From positions 281,975 through 345,974 of the forward strand of contig JADJTE010000007.1 in the NCBI GenBank assembly GCA_016711295.1: 64,000 bases of DNA. Reading direction: 5' to 3'. Under the pieces are notes generated by a model. It had not been told where the DNA came from. It made no database searches and was given only the letters and a program-made list of their open reading frames with translations. The position numbers were made by a program, and so were the translations under genes. Below are positions 1-9,100 of the stretch, piece after piece (positions within the stretch are counted from its first letter, which is position 1; each line of letters opens with the position of its first letter). Source of the DNA: Sphingobacteriales bacterium (GTDB lineage: Bacteria; Bacteroidota; Bacteroidia; Chitinophagales; UBA2359).

Positions 1-1
1 G

Positions 2-91
2 GGAAAGATTATGCAAGGGCGAATAAAAGCGGGCTTAGTTCAAACCCACCAAGGCAAAGAAACATCTTGCCAAATTGATGTGTGGTATTAG
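2..91 (+). CDS. 3' end of an unidentified gene (partial)
   Basis: An open frame enters from the left edge and stops at TAG 89-91, giving 29 residues ending in CQIDVWY. It is too short to assign. A gap of about 160 bases and a promoter-like motif separate it from the next gene, so it is probably the last gene of a preceding unit. Confidence 0.45.
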   Translation, partial: GKIMQGRIKAGLVQTHQGKETSCQIDVWY

Positions 92-150
92 ACCTAAATA
101 CTGTCGGAATAGCCCATTTTTTGTTACTGTCTATATCACACCGCTATCAT

Positions 151-158
151 TACCTTTG
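151..158 (+). promoter_or_regulatory. Bacteroidota -7 element (TAccTTTG)
   Basis: TACCTTTG matches the Bacteroidota -7 consensus TAnnTTTG and lies about 95 bases before the ATG at 253. The nearest TTTG upstream (120-123) is further away than the usual 19-21 bases, so the -33 part is weak. Confidence 0.4.
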
Positions 159-252
159 CCGCATCAATAAGATATGAACGTAAAGAACGCGGCAACCACC
201 AAGACTGCCTTGTCGTATCTTGTACTATTATTTGCAGTAAACCAAATATTTT

Positions 253-585
253 ATGAATAATTTACAAATACTATTATTTTGCTTATTAGCGTCATTTAGT
301 ATTGCCTCGCCCTTATTTGCCAATAGCTGTTATGAGATATGCGTTGAAGAATGTGTATCGGTGTGGTGTCCGCCCAAAGCCGCCTTTTCGCAACTGCCTA
401 TTTTGCAGCGACCGCAATATAAAGATGGCGAATTATATGTCAAAATACGCCCCGAATCGAGTTTGCGCCTGCACCGATTCTCGGTATGTGGGCAAATCGG
501 CATTGCGACATCTACAAGCTACATACGGCATACGTTCTATCGTGTTAGCATTTCCACATTTGCCCAATATGCACCAATATTATAA
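253..585 (+). CDS. Signal peptide and propeptide start of the subtilisin-like protease (frame 1 segment)
   Basis: Residues 1-24 are a clear Sec signal peptide (hydrophobic LLFCLLASFSIASPLFA, then a cleavage-like AN). They are followed by DGELYVKIRPE, which resembles the start of the inhibitory prosegment of secreted S8 peptidases. The rest of the prosegment (YGIRSIV and onward) is in the next frame, so a one-base shift lies between about 455 and 515. The residues from there to the stop at 585 are probably not translated in the real protein. This is the true N-terminus of the gene running to 4781. Confidence 0.6.
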   Translation: MNNLQILLFCLLASFSIASPLFANSCYEICVEECVSVWCPPKAAFSQLPILQRPQYKDGELYVKIRPESSLRLHRFSVCGQIGIATSTSYIRHTFYRVSISTFAQYAPIL

Positions 586-1726
586 GTTACGATTTGACCG
601 CTTCGACCAAGCCGACGCGCTTATCCGCGATTTGCAGCGTGAAGTTGCCATACAATTTGCCGAGCGCGTGCCGCAGCATTATTATTTTTATACACCCAAC
701 GACATACACCCCGACCAATATAACGTCATATTGACCCAAGCCGAACAAGCCTGGGATTTGACGACCGGCAGCAGCGATATCGTAATAGGTATGGTTGATG
801 ATGCCGTATTGACGACACACGAAGATTTAAGTGGCAATATCTGGACTAATCCCGGCGAGACAGCAGGCAACGGCTTAGATGACGACGGTAACGGCTATAT
901 AGACGACATAAACGGCTGGGACCCCGCATCGAACGACAACGACCCCAACCCTGAAGGGGCGGACAATTTTAGTTTTTCGCACGGTACACACTGCGCAGGC
1001 ATTGCTGCGTCTGTGACAAACAATAATATAGGCGTAGCGTCGGTGGGCTTCAACGCCAGTTTAATGGCAGTAAAAACAGCTACGGACGGTAGCGGTGCAG
1101 TAGCAGCGGGTTACGAAGGTATAGAATACGCTATTGCTTCGGGAGCCGATGTAATTAGCTTATCGTGGGGCGGCGGTGCCGAGTCTGCTACCGAGCAAGC
1201 CTTGATAGACGAAGCCTACAATGCGGGCATCGTAGTAGTAGCAGCAGCAGGCAACGACAATACAGATGTGCCAATGTTTCCTGCTTCGTATAACCACGTC
1301 ATATCGGTTGCTGCTATTGACAACAACGATACCAAAGCCGATTTTACCAATTACGGTTCTACTATTGACGTATGCTCGCCCGGCGTACAGATTTGGAGTT
1401 CTGTGGCTACGACCGATAACAGTTATGAATTTTATGACGGCACCTCGATGGCTTGCCCTTATGTATCGGGTTTGGCTGCCTTGATGCTCGCCTACGACCC
1501 CACCGCTACTGTCGATAGGATAGAAGAATGCTTGAAAACAACCGCCGACGATGTATATGGCATCAACCCCACCTTTGTAGGACAATTAGGCGCGGGGCGC
1601 GTCAATGCTTTTAAAGCGGTACAATGTACGCCGTCTGTCCCAATTGCCTCGTTCAATACCTCGACCGATATAGCTTGCGCAGGCGAAACCTTCACTTTTT
1701 TTGATACCAGCAGCGGCCCGACCTAA
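302..1726 (+). CDS. Subtilisin-like serine protease (S8) catalytic segment
   Basis: This is the middle of a secreted subtilase; real homology begins near 510. The prosegment (about residues 75-135, ending in TPNDIHPDQYN) is followed by the peptidase S8 domain. The catalytic Asp is in GMVDDAVL (near nt 800), the His in FSHGTHCAG (near 980), the oxyanion Asn in AAAGNDN and the Ser in GTSMACPYVSG (near 1445). A calcium-site-like stretch, LDDDGNGYIDD, sits between Asp and His as in many bacterial S8 enzymes. After the catalytic domain a PKD-type domain starts and is cut at 1722 by a frame change; it continues as TNWYWSFPSG in frame 1. The product should be exported by T9SS via the C-terminal domain at 4781 and held on the surface or released. 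It is one gene with the segments at 253-585, 1843-3387 and 3360-4781. Confidence 0.85.
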   Translation: MPRPYLPIAVMRYALKNVYRCGVRPKPPFRNCLFCSDRNIKMANYMSKYAPNRVCACTDSRYVGKSALRHLQATYGIRSIVLAFPHLPNMHQYYKLRFDRFDQADALIRDLQREVAIQFAERVPQHYYFYTPNDIHPDQYNVILTQAEQAWDLTTGSSDIVIGMVDDAVLTTHEDLSGNIWTNPGETAGNGLDDDGNGYIDDINGWDPASNDNDPNPEGADNFSFSHGTHCAGIAASVTNNNIGVASVGFNASLMAVKTATDGSGAVAAGYEGIEYAIASGADVISLSWGGGAESATEQALIDEAYNAGIVVVAAAGNDNTDVPMFPASYNHVISVAAIDNNDTKADFTNYGSTIDVCSPGVQIWSSVATTDNSYEFYDGTSMACPYVSGLAALMLAYDPTATVDRIEECLKTTADDVYGINPTFVGQLGAGRVNAFKAVQCTPSVPIASFNTSTDIACAGETFTFFDTSSGPT

Positions 1727-1842
1727 CGAATTGGTATTGGTCGTTTCCGAGTGGTGCGCCATCGAGCAGTACAGCCCAAAATCCTACTGTTACGTATCCT
1801 ACATCGGGCACATATAGTGTTACGCTCATTGTAGTCAATGCT

Positions 1843-3387
1843 TTGGGCAGCGATACAGTGACTCAAAATTTTGTGGTAGCACCTCCCACTGCCACTATCA
1901 GCGGCGATGCGGCTATCTTGGCGGGCTATATCATACCGCTCGAAATAGCATTTACGGGCACACCGCCATTTAGCATCACCTATACCGACGGCACTACTCC
2001 GCAAACTATCAATGGTATTATGGATAATCCATATATCATTAGCGTATCGCCCGATACTATTACTACCTATACACTCCTGAGTGTGAGCAATGCATTTTGC
2101 AGCGGCACCGTATCGGGCGATGCCGAAGTATTTGTCATAACACCCGACCCCAATGACATCTGCGAGGTAGCCTTGCCATTCCCTCCTCTTGTAATAGGTA
2201 CAGAGAGTTGTGTGACGGGCAATACGGGCATTGCCAACGGCGAATTGCCCTATATACACCAATCAGAATGTGCGGGCACGGCAGTACCCATTCCTGCTAA
2301 TGATTTATGGTATAGCTTTATAGCCATATCGAATATTGTAGACGTAGAACTCATCTTTGCGATGGATACCGCTGTTATATCTTTCTATGAGGGTACGTGT
2401 GAAGGGCTGATTGGGCGCGGCTGTGCTATATCAACCGACGGAACACTCAATACCACCTTTGCGCCTGTCACTGCGGGCACGACCTATTTCATACAAGTAG
2501 CAGGTGGTTCCTTGTCTGACGACGGTGCGTTTACACTTTGTATCGAAAATTATGGCGAGAACATTGACGAAATATGCGCATTAGGACAATCGGTAACAGT
2601 CAATCCGCTGCCATTTTTGGGCTCTTATTTGCCTGGCACCACCGTCGAGTTTTGTTATACCTTAGAGGGCTATACCGAAAACAGCGTGGATTGGATACAC
2701 GGTATCGTGCCCGTATTAGGTAGCGGATGGGACGCAAGCAGCCTATCGCCTACCCAAACGCCGCCACCTTGCTCATTCGGCAACGAATGGGATTGGTATA
2801 CCAGCGTGCAAGGCGAAAGCAATTATTCGCAAACGGTTGTAGGTCCGCAAGGTCCGGGCTTTTTTGTCGAAAATCCAGGACCCGGTCCCAACCCCAACGA
2901 CCCAGGCGATAACTTCGGCGATGCTTGGGGCAACGATGGCTGTACGTGGACGTTTTGCTTTGAAGTGACCACCCTCGCCGCCTGCCCACCCGCCGCCGAC
3001 GGGCAAGACCTGAGTGTATTGATTAAGAATTTTTCGGACTCCGAAACCGGTGCTTGGACAGCAAGTGACGGTACCCCAACCATATGTACCTTAGACCCCG
3101 AATATCTGTTCAAGGCAGTAGTGACGTGTTGCCCTATTCCCGACCTTGACGGCATCAACCCCACGTGTAGCAACCCCGATACAGGTAGTATAACAGCTAC
3201 GCCGACAGGTGGCACAGCCCCGTTCTCGTTTGTATGGAGTACCGGTTTTAGTGAAACAAGCAATACTACCTCTACAATTAGCAATCTAACACCTGGCTTT
3301 TATATAGTGACGGTGACAGACAATGAGGGCTGTTCAGAAGAAGCCTCTTATACCTGGCATTGGACGACGAAGGTTTTGCTGCCATAG
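1843..3387 (+). CDS. Central adhesive region of the subtilase (PKD, conserved 400-residue module, SprB repeat)
   Basis: This continues the protease in frame 1; coding actually resumes at about 1726. It holds the end of a PKD domain, an Ig-like stretch, then a module of about 400 residues (nt 2140-3200). The module has the landmarks NGELPYIHQ, YEGTCEGLIGR, TTFAPVT, VDWIHGIVPVLGSGWD, DNFGDAWGND, IKNFSDSETGAW and TCCPIP. The same module, with the same landmarks in the same order, forms the N-terminal half of the minus-strand protein at 37193-39957. A SprB-type repeat ending in GFYIVTVTDNEGC follows. The frame is lost near 3355, where frame 3 continues as LALDDEGFAAI. Function of the tail: probably surface binding, inferred from domain type only. 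Confidence 0.75.
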   Translation: MGSDTVTQNFVVAPPTATISGDAAILAGYIIPLEIAFTGTPPFSITYTDGTTPQTINGIMDNPYIISVSPDTITTYTLLSVSNAFCSGTVSGDAEVFVITPDPNDICEVALPFPPLVIGTESCVTGNTGIANGELPYIHQSECAGTAVPIPANDLWYSFIAISNIVDVELIFAMDTAVISFYEGTCEGLIGRGCAISTDGTLNTTFAPVTAGTTYFIQVAGGSLSDDGAFTLCIENYGENIDEICALGQSVTVNPLPFLGSYLPGTTVEFCYTLEGYTENSVDWIHGIVPVLGSGWDASSLSPTQTPPPCSFGNEWDWYTSVQGESNYSQTVVGPQGPGFFVENPGPGPNPNDPGDNFGDAWGNDGCTWTFCFEVTTLAACPPAADGQDLSVLIKNFSDSETGAWTASDGTPTICTLDPEYLFKAVVTCCPIPDLDGINPTCSNPDTGSITATPTGGTAPFSFVWSTGFSETSNTTSTISNLTPGFYIVTVTDNEGCSEEASYTWHWTTKVLLP

Positions 3388-4781
3388 CTCCCAATGCGTT
3401 TGTTTGTAGCAGCGACAGCGTACAGTTGAGCGTAACAGCTACGGGCGCGGTCGATTTTTTGTGGAGCCCCTCTACTGGTTTGTCCGACAACCACATAGCT
3501 ACTCCTATGGCATCGCCCGACGAAACAACCGATTATATAGTAGTTGTCACCGACGCTACGGGCTGTACGGCTTATGCGCAAATGACCGTGAACGTAGCAC
3601 CTTCGCCTACCATCAATGCCGGACCAAACCAAACAGTATGCCCAGGCGAGGGCGTGCAATTGCAAGCTACGGGCAGCGCAGGTTTGTATAGTTGGACTCC
3701 TGCAACGGGTTTGAGTAATCCCAGTATTGCCAACCCCATAGCATCGCCCGCCCAAAATACGGAATACGTCGTATCGCTGCTGAGTGCCAATGGCTGTACG
3801 AGCCGCGATACGGTGAAAATATTCGTAGCCCCTGAACCATTTTTTCCCGATTTGGCGGTAGATACAACCGTTTGTACTACCGATGCCATACAGATAAAAT
3901 TATCGGACGAATATCCTATTGCGCTATATAATTATCAATGGTCGCCTACAATAGGCTTAGACGACCCCACGCGCCCCGATGCCATTGCTACTATCACGGA
4001 CGATATTACCTATACCATTACCGTGACCAATGCGTTGGGGTGCAGTTCGGTGCATAGCGTAGCTATCACAGTTGCTAATGCCGATTTGAGCGTCAATATC
4101 GGCAATGATACCACTATTTGCGGCAATAGGCCCCTTGTCATCACGCCCAACGGCACGTATGCGTCATACGCATGGACGGGAGGCAGCACCGAGCAGAGCC
4201 TTAGCGTCAGCCAAAGCGGTATGTATGTGCTGACGGTGAGCAATGCCCTTGGCTGCGGTGCGGCGGATAGCATCAACGTGGCGTTCAGCCAAGCTACCCC
4301 CAATATCACAGGCGATTTAGACTTAATAGACGGCGAAACGAGCATACTCAGCGTCAGCCCCGCCGATTTTGACCAATATCTATGGTCGAGCAGCCAAACC
4401 GCGCCGAGCATTACCGTAGCAGATGGCGGCACTTATGCTGTAACTGTTACCAATGCCGACGGCTGTACGGGCACCGACAATGTAGTGGTAAATGTAGCTG
4501 CTCGCAACGATATAATGATACCGAGTGCCTTTTCGCCCAATAACGATGGCATCAACGACCAATTGCGCGTGATACCCACCAACGGCATCACTGCCTTTGA
4601 ATGGCAAATATTTAACCGCTGGGGCAACCTACTGTTTAGCAGTTCAGACATAAACGAGGGCTGGGATGGCAACTATCAAGACACCGATTGCGATATGGGT
4701 GTTTATGTGTATGTAGGCACAGTGACGTTTAATGACGGCACACAAACCGAATTTAAGGGCAATGTAAGTTTGCTCCGCTAA
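3360..4781 (+). CDS. C-terminal region of the subtilase with T9SS type B (CHU_C) sorting domain
   Basis: This is the last segment of the protease gene. It contains a series of Ig/PKD-like domains with the recurring pattern 'VCPGEGVQL...YSWTPATGLSN...ANPIASP...T.Y.V', then the gliding motility-associated C-terminal domain. That domain shows SAFSPNNDGINDQLRV, FNRWGNLLF, GWDGNYQ, GVYVYVGTV and the terminal KGNVSLLR. In the family this domain directs export through the type IX system. The four frame segments make a protein of about 1,500 residues. Confidence 0.85.
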   Translation: MDDEGFAAIAPNAFVCSSDSVQLSVTATGAVDFLWSPSTGLSDNHIATPMASPDETTDYIVVVTDATGCTAYAQMTVNVAPSPTINAGPNQTVCPGEGVQLQATGSAGLYSWTPATGLSNPSIANPIASPAQNTEYVVSLLSANGCTSRDTVKIFVAPEPFFPDLAVDTTVCTTDAIQIKLSDEYPIALYNYQWSPTIGLDDPTRPDAIATITDDITYTITVTNALGCSSVHSVAITVANADLSVNIGNDTTICGNRPLVITPNGTYASYAWTGGSTEQSLSVSQSGMYVLTVSNALGCGAADSINVAFSQATPNITGDLDLIDGETSILSVSPADFDQYLWSSSQTAPSITVADGGTYAVTVTNADGCTGTDNVVVNVAARNDIMIPSAFSPNNDGINDQLRVIPTNGITAFEWQIFNRWGNLLFSSSDINEGWDGNYQDTDCDMGVYVYVGTVTFNDGTQTEFKGNVSLLR

Positions 4782-4824
4782 GTGGGTGCACTCCCAATTT
4801 CGACACTAATGGTCTGATTTTCTA

Positions 4825-4922
4825 ATTTTGAGTAAAAAATTAACGGGAGCATCTTGCTTGCGCCTTGCTACAAAGCAGCATTGAGCAAAATTTATGACCG
4901 AAATTTAAAAATCAAACCAATA
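4825..4922 (+). repeat. Dispersed intergenic repeat B, copy 1
   Basis: A non-coding block of about 98 bp contains a 'TTTTGAGTAAAAAAT' start, 'AACATCTTG'-like middle and 'GCTACAAAGCAGCATTGA'. Related blocks occur at about 23551-23612 and 23730-23808 on the same strand and at 36912-37013 in reverse. It fills most of the 391-base gap between two converging exoprotein genes. Confidence 0.6.
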
Positions 4923-5098
4923 GTTACCACAAATCAATTTATAACACCAATAAGACCTCAAAAAAAATGGTGGTGTTTTGCGCAAAACGCCCTATTATAG
5001 TCAATCATAATTGACAGCGCAAATTGATGGCTTGCTCCGTAAAATCGAGAGTTTAGGGCATCAACGAATACCTTTCCAACTCTGGGCTATAAACAAGA

Positions 5099-5135
5099 CC
5101 GCCGCACTGTACTAAGTACAGCACGGCGGCTTTTT
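5099..5135 (+). terminator. Rho-independent terminator
   Basis: CCGCCG pairs with CGGCGG and CTGTACT with AGTACAG, with a 2x2 internal mismatch and a tiny loop. TTTTT follows on the plus strand. It lies between the converging subtilase and giant minus-strand genes. The T-run favours the plus strand, although it is about 320 bases past the subtilase stop; it may also serve the minus-strand gene. Confidence 0.6.
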
Positions 5136-5172
5136 CGCTTATCCTCTCTTTTCAGAGCGGTAAAGGCGATGT

Positions 5173-6138
5173 CTATTTAGTCACTACGACTTTTGAGTGT
5201 TGTACGCTGCCTGCGGCAGTATTCATCACTACGGTGTACATACCTGGCACTAAGTGGGTGGCACTAAATGGCAGTTCATACACTAAGTCTGCTTCGGCTA
5301 TACCGTCGAACAATACGGATACCTGTTTTCCGTCGGCAGCAAACACAGTAAGGGTAGTTTTGCCTGTCGTTTGGACGTAGAACTCAACAATCGCCTCGGA
5401 CTGTACGGGATTGGGATAGGTAGCAATACCCTCTGTCATGCCCTCGGTTTTTGTGCGACCACGATGAGTAATGGGCACCCAATACCAACCGATAGTGTTT
5501 TGTGAGCCATCAGCACAAGTAACAGTGACGGTATACCAACCAAATGGAACATCGCTTAGGTCTTCGGTAGTAGCAGTAAATCCGTCTGGTCCCGACCAAG
5601 CGTAGCTATACGGTGCGCAACCCGCGCCGCCGCCAGCAGCCGTAATATTGACCGAACCAGTGCTGGTGCCATTGTCGGCACTTACTACATAATTCACAAT
5701 ATCGAGCATATCGTTTATACCGTTCGGGTCGTTGCTGAACTGTGTGCCTGCTGCTGTACATCCGAAAGCATCAGAAACTAATAGATTCCAAGTAGCGTTG
5801 TCGGCGGTCATGATAGTAATGGTAGCACCTGGCGTATCGGGCGTGCCGTCGCCATTAGTGTCTACTTGTTCGTAGGCAATATCGTAGCGTATATAACCTT
5901 CATTATCCCAAGCAAAGTGATAAGGCATTGTGCCACCTGCTACGGTAAGCTCTACTACATCGTAGTAGAAAGGCGACGCGCCGCCGCTACCCTGCGAAAC
6001 GATATTCATAATAGGCGTAGCTGGGAAAGCCTGCGGAACTATAAATGTCACTCCTGCATTGCTGAGGTCGAAACAACCTACTGCGATTGTACCTATTTGC
6101 GCGATGTTCATACCAACTGATGGCTCTGGGTCGGGCAA
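5173..6138 (-). CDS. C-terminal segment of the giant exoprotein with T9SS type A sorting domain
   Basis: This is the last 321 residues of the giant minus-strand gene (5173-16387). It includes a SprB-like repeat (TCADGSQNTIGWYWVPI) and a type A sorting domain: ATYPNPVQSEAIVEFY, then the strands TLTVFAADGKQV and GMYTVVMNTAAGSVQHSKVVVTK. The frame joins the upstream segment through two closely spaced shifts near 6150 and 6200; the restored text reads FPDISTGLAAGTYVMYAYNVK, then TTTALPDPEPSVG. The type A domain is the T9SS export signal and is normally cleaved on the surface. Confidence 0.8.
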   Translation of the reverse strand: MPDPEPSVGMNIAQIGTIAVGCFDLSNAGVTFIVPQAFPATPIMNIVSQGSGGASPFYYDVVELTVAGGTMPYHFAWDNEGYIRYDIAYEQVDTNGDGTPDTPGATITIMTADNATWNLLVSDAFGCTAAGTQFSNDPNGINDMLDIVNYVVSADNGTSTGSVNITAAGGGAGCAPYSYAWSGPDGFTATTEDLSDVPFGWYTVTVTCADGSQNTIGWYWVPITHRGRTKTEGMTEGIATYPNPVQSEAIVEFYVQTTGKTTLTVFAADGKQVSVLFDGIAEADLVYELPFSATHLVPGMYTVVMNTAAGSVQHSKVVVTK

Positions 6139-6169
6139 AGCGGTGGTCGTTTTACGTTATAGGCATACA

Positions 6170-9100
6170 TCACATAAGTACCTGCTGCCAAGCCGGTGCT
6201 AATGTCGGGAATATGCCGGTATCGTTGATGGCTACAATTTGTCCCGTAGCGGCATTAGTCGCCAAGAACAAGGTCTGGTAGCCCGCTGTCGTATTATTGC
6301 CTTGCGTCGCAGCCGTGATATTATCACCTGGGCAAATATCATCGTTTACCGCCAGCATACCTGCTTCGGCTTGGCAACATTTCACTACGGTAATCGTCAT
6401 GGTGCAGAAGCCTTGTCTTCCGTTCACATCAGTTACTATCCAAGTCACTTCGGTTACACCCACGGGATAGATGCCCGATGCATTGCCTGTACTATTGAAC
6501 GAGTTGACGACGGTAGCAACACCGCAGTTATCGGCAAATATTGTCGGTACGGGTACGCTTACGAATGCCGAGTTATTATCGGGCGTACAGAGCAATGGGT
6601 CTGTATCTATCGTAATGTTTGCGGGGCAAGTAATAGTCGGTGCTTCAAGGTCATCAATGCGGACAATAGTGGTGCAGGTCGATATATTACCTGTTGTATC
6701 CGATACGAACCAAGTCACTTCCGTAATACCTTCGTTAAAGGTGTCGAAAATGCTTAGCGTACTCAGTGTAGCATGGTCATTAGCAACAATTATCGTATCA
6801 TCGTTATGGCTATTGGTTACGATAAAGTGGTTGCTACACGAATCTATCGCCAAAGGTGCAAACAGATAAAGGTCGCGCGAACACAAGCCCGGTTCAGTAC
6901 TGAAAATTACATTGGGTTGCACCACGTAATTTCGGGTGGTGTTTGGTCTAATGTTCACTGTATAGCTACATGTAGCGGTATTGCCGCTGCCATCGGTAGC
7001 TGTCCATACTACAACAGTCTGTCCGAGCGGATAAACGTCCGTAGCCACGTGCCCCCAATTATAACTGTTCATCGGGTCGCCAGCCAAGCTACAGTTATCC
7101 GTAGCTGATGGGGCAGGCAGTTCTATCCATCCATAACAAGCATCGGCAAGCGCAGGCGCAGTAAATACCGTTTGTGCGGGGCAGAATATTTCGGGTGGGC
7201 GGTGGTCTTCTACCGTCACAATAAACGTACAATTAGAGCTATTTCCTGCACCATCCGTAGCGGTATAAGTGACGGGCGTATCGCCGAGTGCAAATATATC
7301 ACCTGAGTCGTGCGTAGAAGTATAGTTGATAGAGGCATTCGCAGCGGCAGCTTGCAGGTCGGCTAAGGCTTGCTGGAACTCGCTATGAGCTTGGTTATAC
7401 GCTGCCACAATAGCTGCTAACTGGTTGTGCGCTGCAATAGAGTCCGCTTCGGTAGTAGCTAATAGCGCAACGCAATAAGCAGATGGGTTAAAGTCGCAAA
7501 TAAAGTGCGCATTAGCACTATTAGCATCGGCTTGTAGTGCTGTTTGGGTAGCGGCTAACAATATTGGCTCTAAACCCTCTAAGGTATCGTGCTCGGCATT
7601 AAATATGGTAATGAGGTTCGGGTCTATACCTTCGCTACAATTATCTATAGCTAAGGGCAAATCCCAATAGACCACTGCTACGCAGGTATCGGTAAAGTCC
7701 AGACCTGTGGGTGGCGCATAAACAGTTGTATCCAGCGCACCATTTGCCCAAATTTGAATAGAATCGCGATAGATACGCGAAGTAATCGTGTCGGGGCAAT
7801 AGACAAAGATAGGTGCATCATCATCAATGACCGTAACAGTTACCGTACAACTTGCGCTGCGACCGCTTACGTCTGTCACTGTCCAAGTCACCAAGGTAAC
7901 ACCGCCTGGATAGATACCGCTTGCGATGTCTGTGGTATTCGAGCCGCCATTAATGAGGGCTGCCATGCCGTCCATATAAATAGTATCGGCTTGGTTGCCT
8001 GCTAATACGGGGTCGGTGTCTATGGGGTCGCCATTGGCATTGGTAGTATGTATGGCTACGAAATAGAGGCTATCCAAACCGCAGTTGTCATAGGCCACGG
8101 GCGTTACCACCACCACCTCCGCACCGCAGAGGGTATCGGACGTATAGCCCGCTATACTGGGCAATTGTTGGCAGAATATGACAGGGTCAGCCGAATCACG
8201 CACCAATATTTCCGTTGCACAAGTAGCCGTATTGCCCGCTACGTCGGTAGCAGTCCAAGTAATGGTAGTCAAACCTGCGGGGAATACATTACTTGCTTGG
8301 TTTATGTTTGTCACCGTGCCCGATGTAATCGTACCGAAGTCGGGGTGTTGTGCTACGTAGCTAATGACCACTGGACCAGGGCAATTGTCGGTTGCCGTAG
8401 CATTGGGTACATTTACAAACGCGCTACACGAGATAGTATTAGCTTCGATATTGGCGGGACAGGTAATATTGGGTACTGTGGTGTCGCCTACAAGTATGAT
8501 AATCGTATCTTGGTTGAGGCAAGCACCGTTATAGGTAGTATAAGTAATCAAGTGTTCGCCTAAGCCTGCTTCTGCGGGGTCGAACCAGCCCGTTAGCTCA
8601 TCTATAATACCTACACCCGACCATTCGCCAAGTGTCGGAGTAGCTGCTAATACATTGCCCGCACCGCTAAACGCCCATGAGTAGTTGGCAGGTGCATTTT
8701 GGGCTACGGTAGTGGTGATGAGTTGGTAAGTAACACCTACAGACAAGGATAAGGTAGGTCCGGTATTGCCGCCACCTACGCCGAATTGTGGGTTGCTGCC
8801 AGGTCCGGAGTTGTCATCTTTGGCGACAAACACACCCGAACCGCATACACCTGGCGCAAACGGCACTTGGGTTACATAAGCATAACCATCAGCAGCACCG
8901 AAGTTGCTAATAAACGTATAGTTGCCCGTTGCTGATACTTGGAACTCAAACACGTCGTAGCGATAAGTGCCCGCTACTGTATTACAAACCGTACCCGTAC
9001 CCGACGGACGCGCCGCCGTAGCATCGGTCGAAATCAATTGACCGCTGATGTTATTGCTCAAAGTAGTATAAACCGTTGGCAAACCGCTCGTTGTTACTAC

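Noticed and set aside
174..260. A 28-codon frame just before the subtilase start
   Set aside because: It is short, has no similarity to known leader peptides, and overlaps the true start. There is not enough support to call it a gene.
5013..5115. Short TTG-started frame (ending NKTAALY) next to the terminator
   Set aside because: It overlaps the terminator stem, has no ATG start and about 33 codons. It could be a gene remnant, but nothing proves it.
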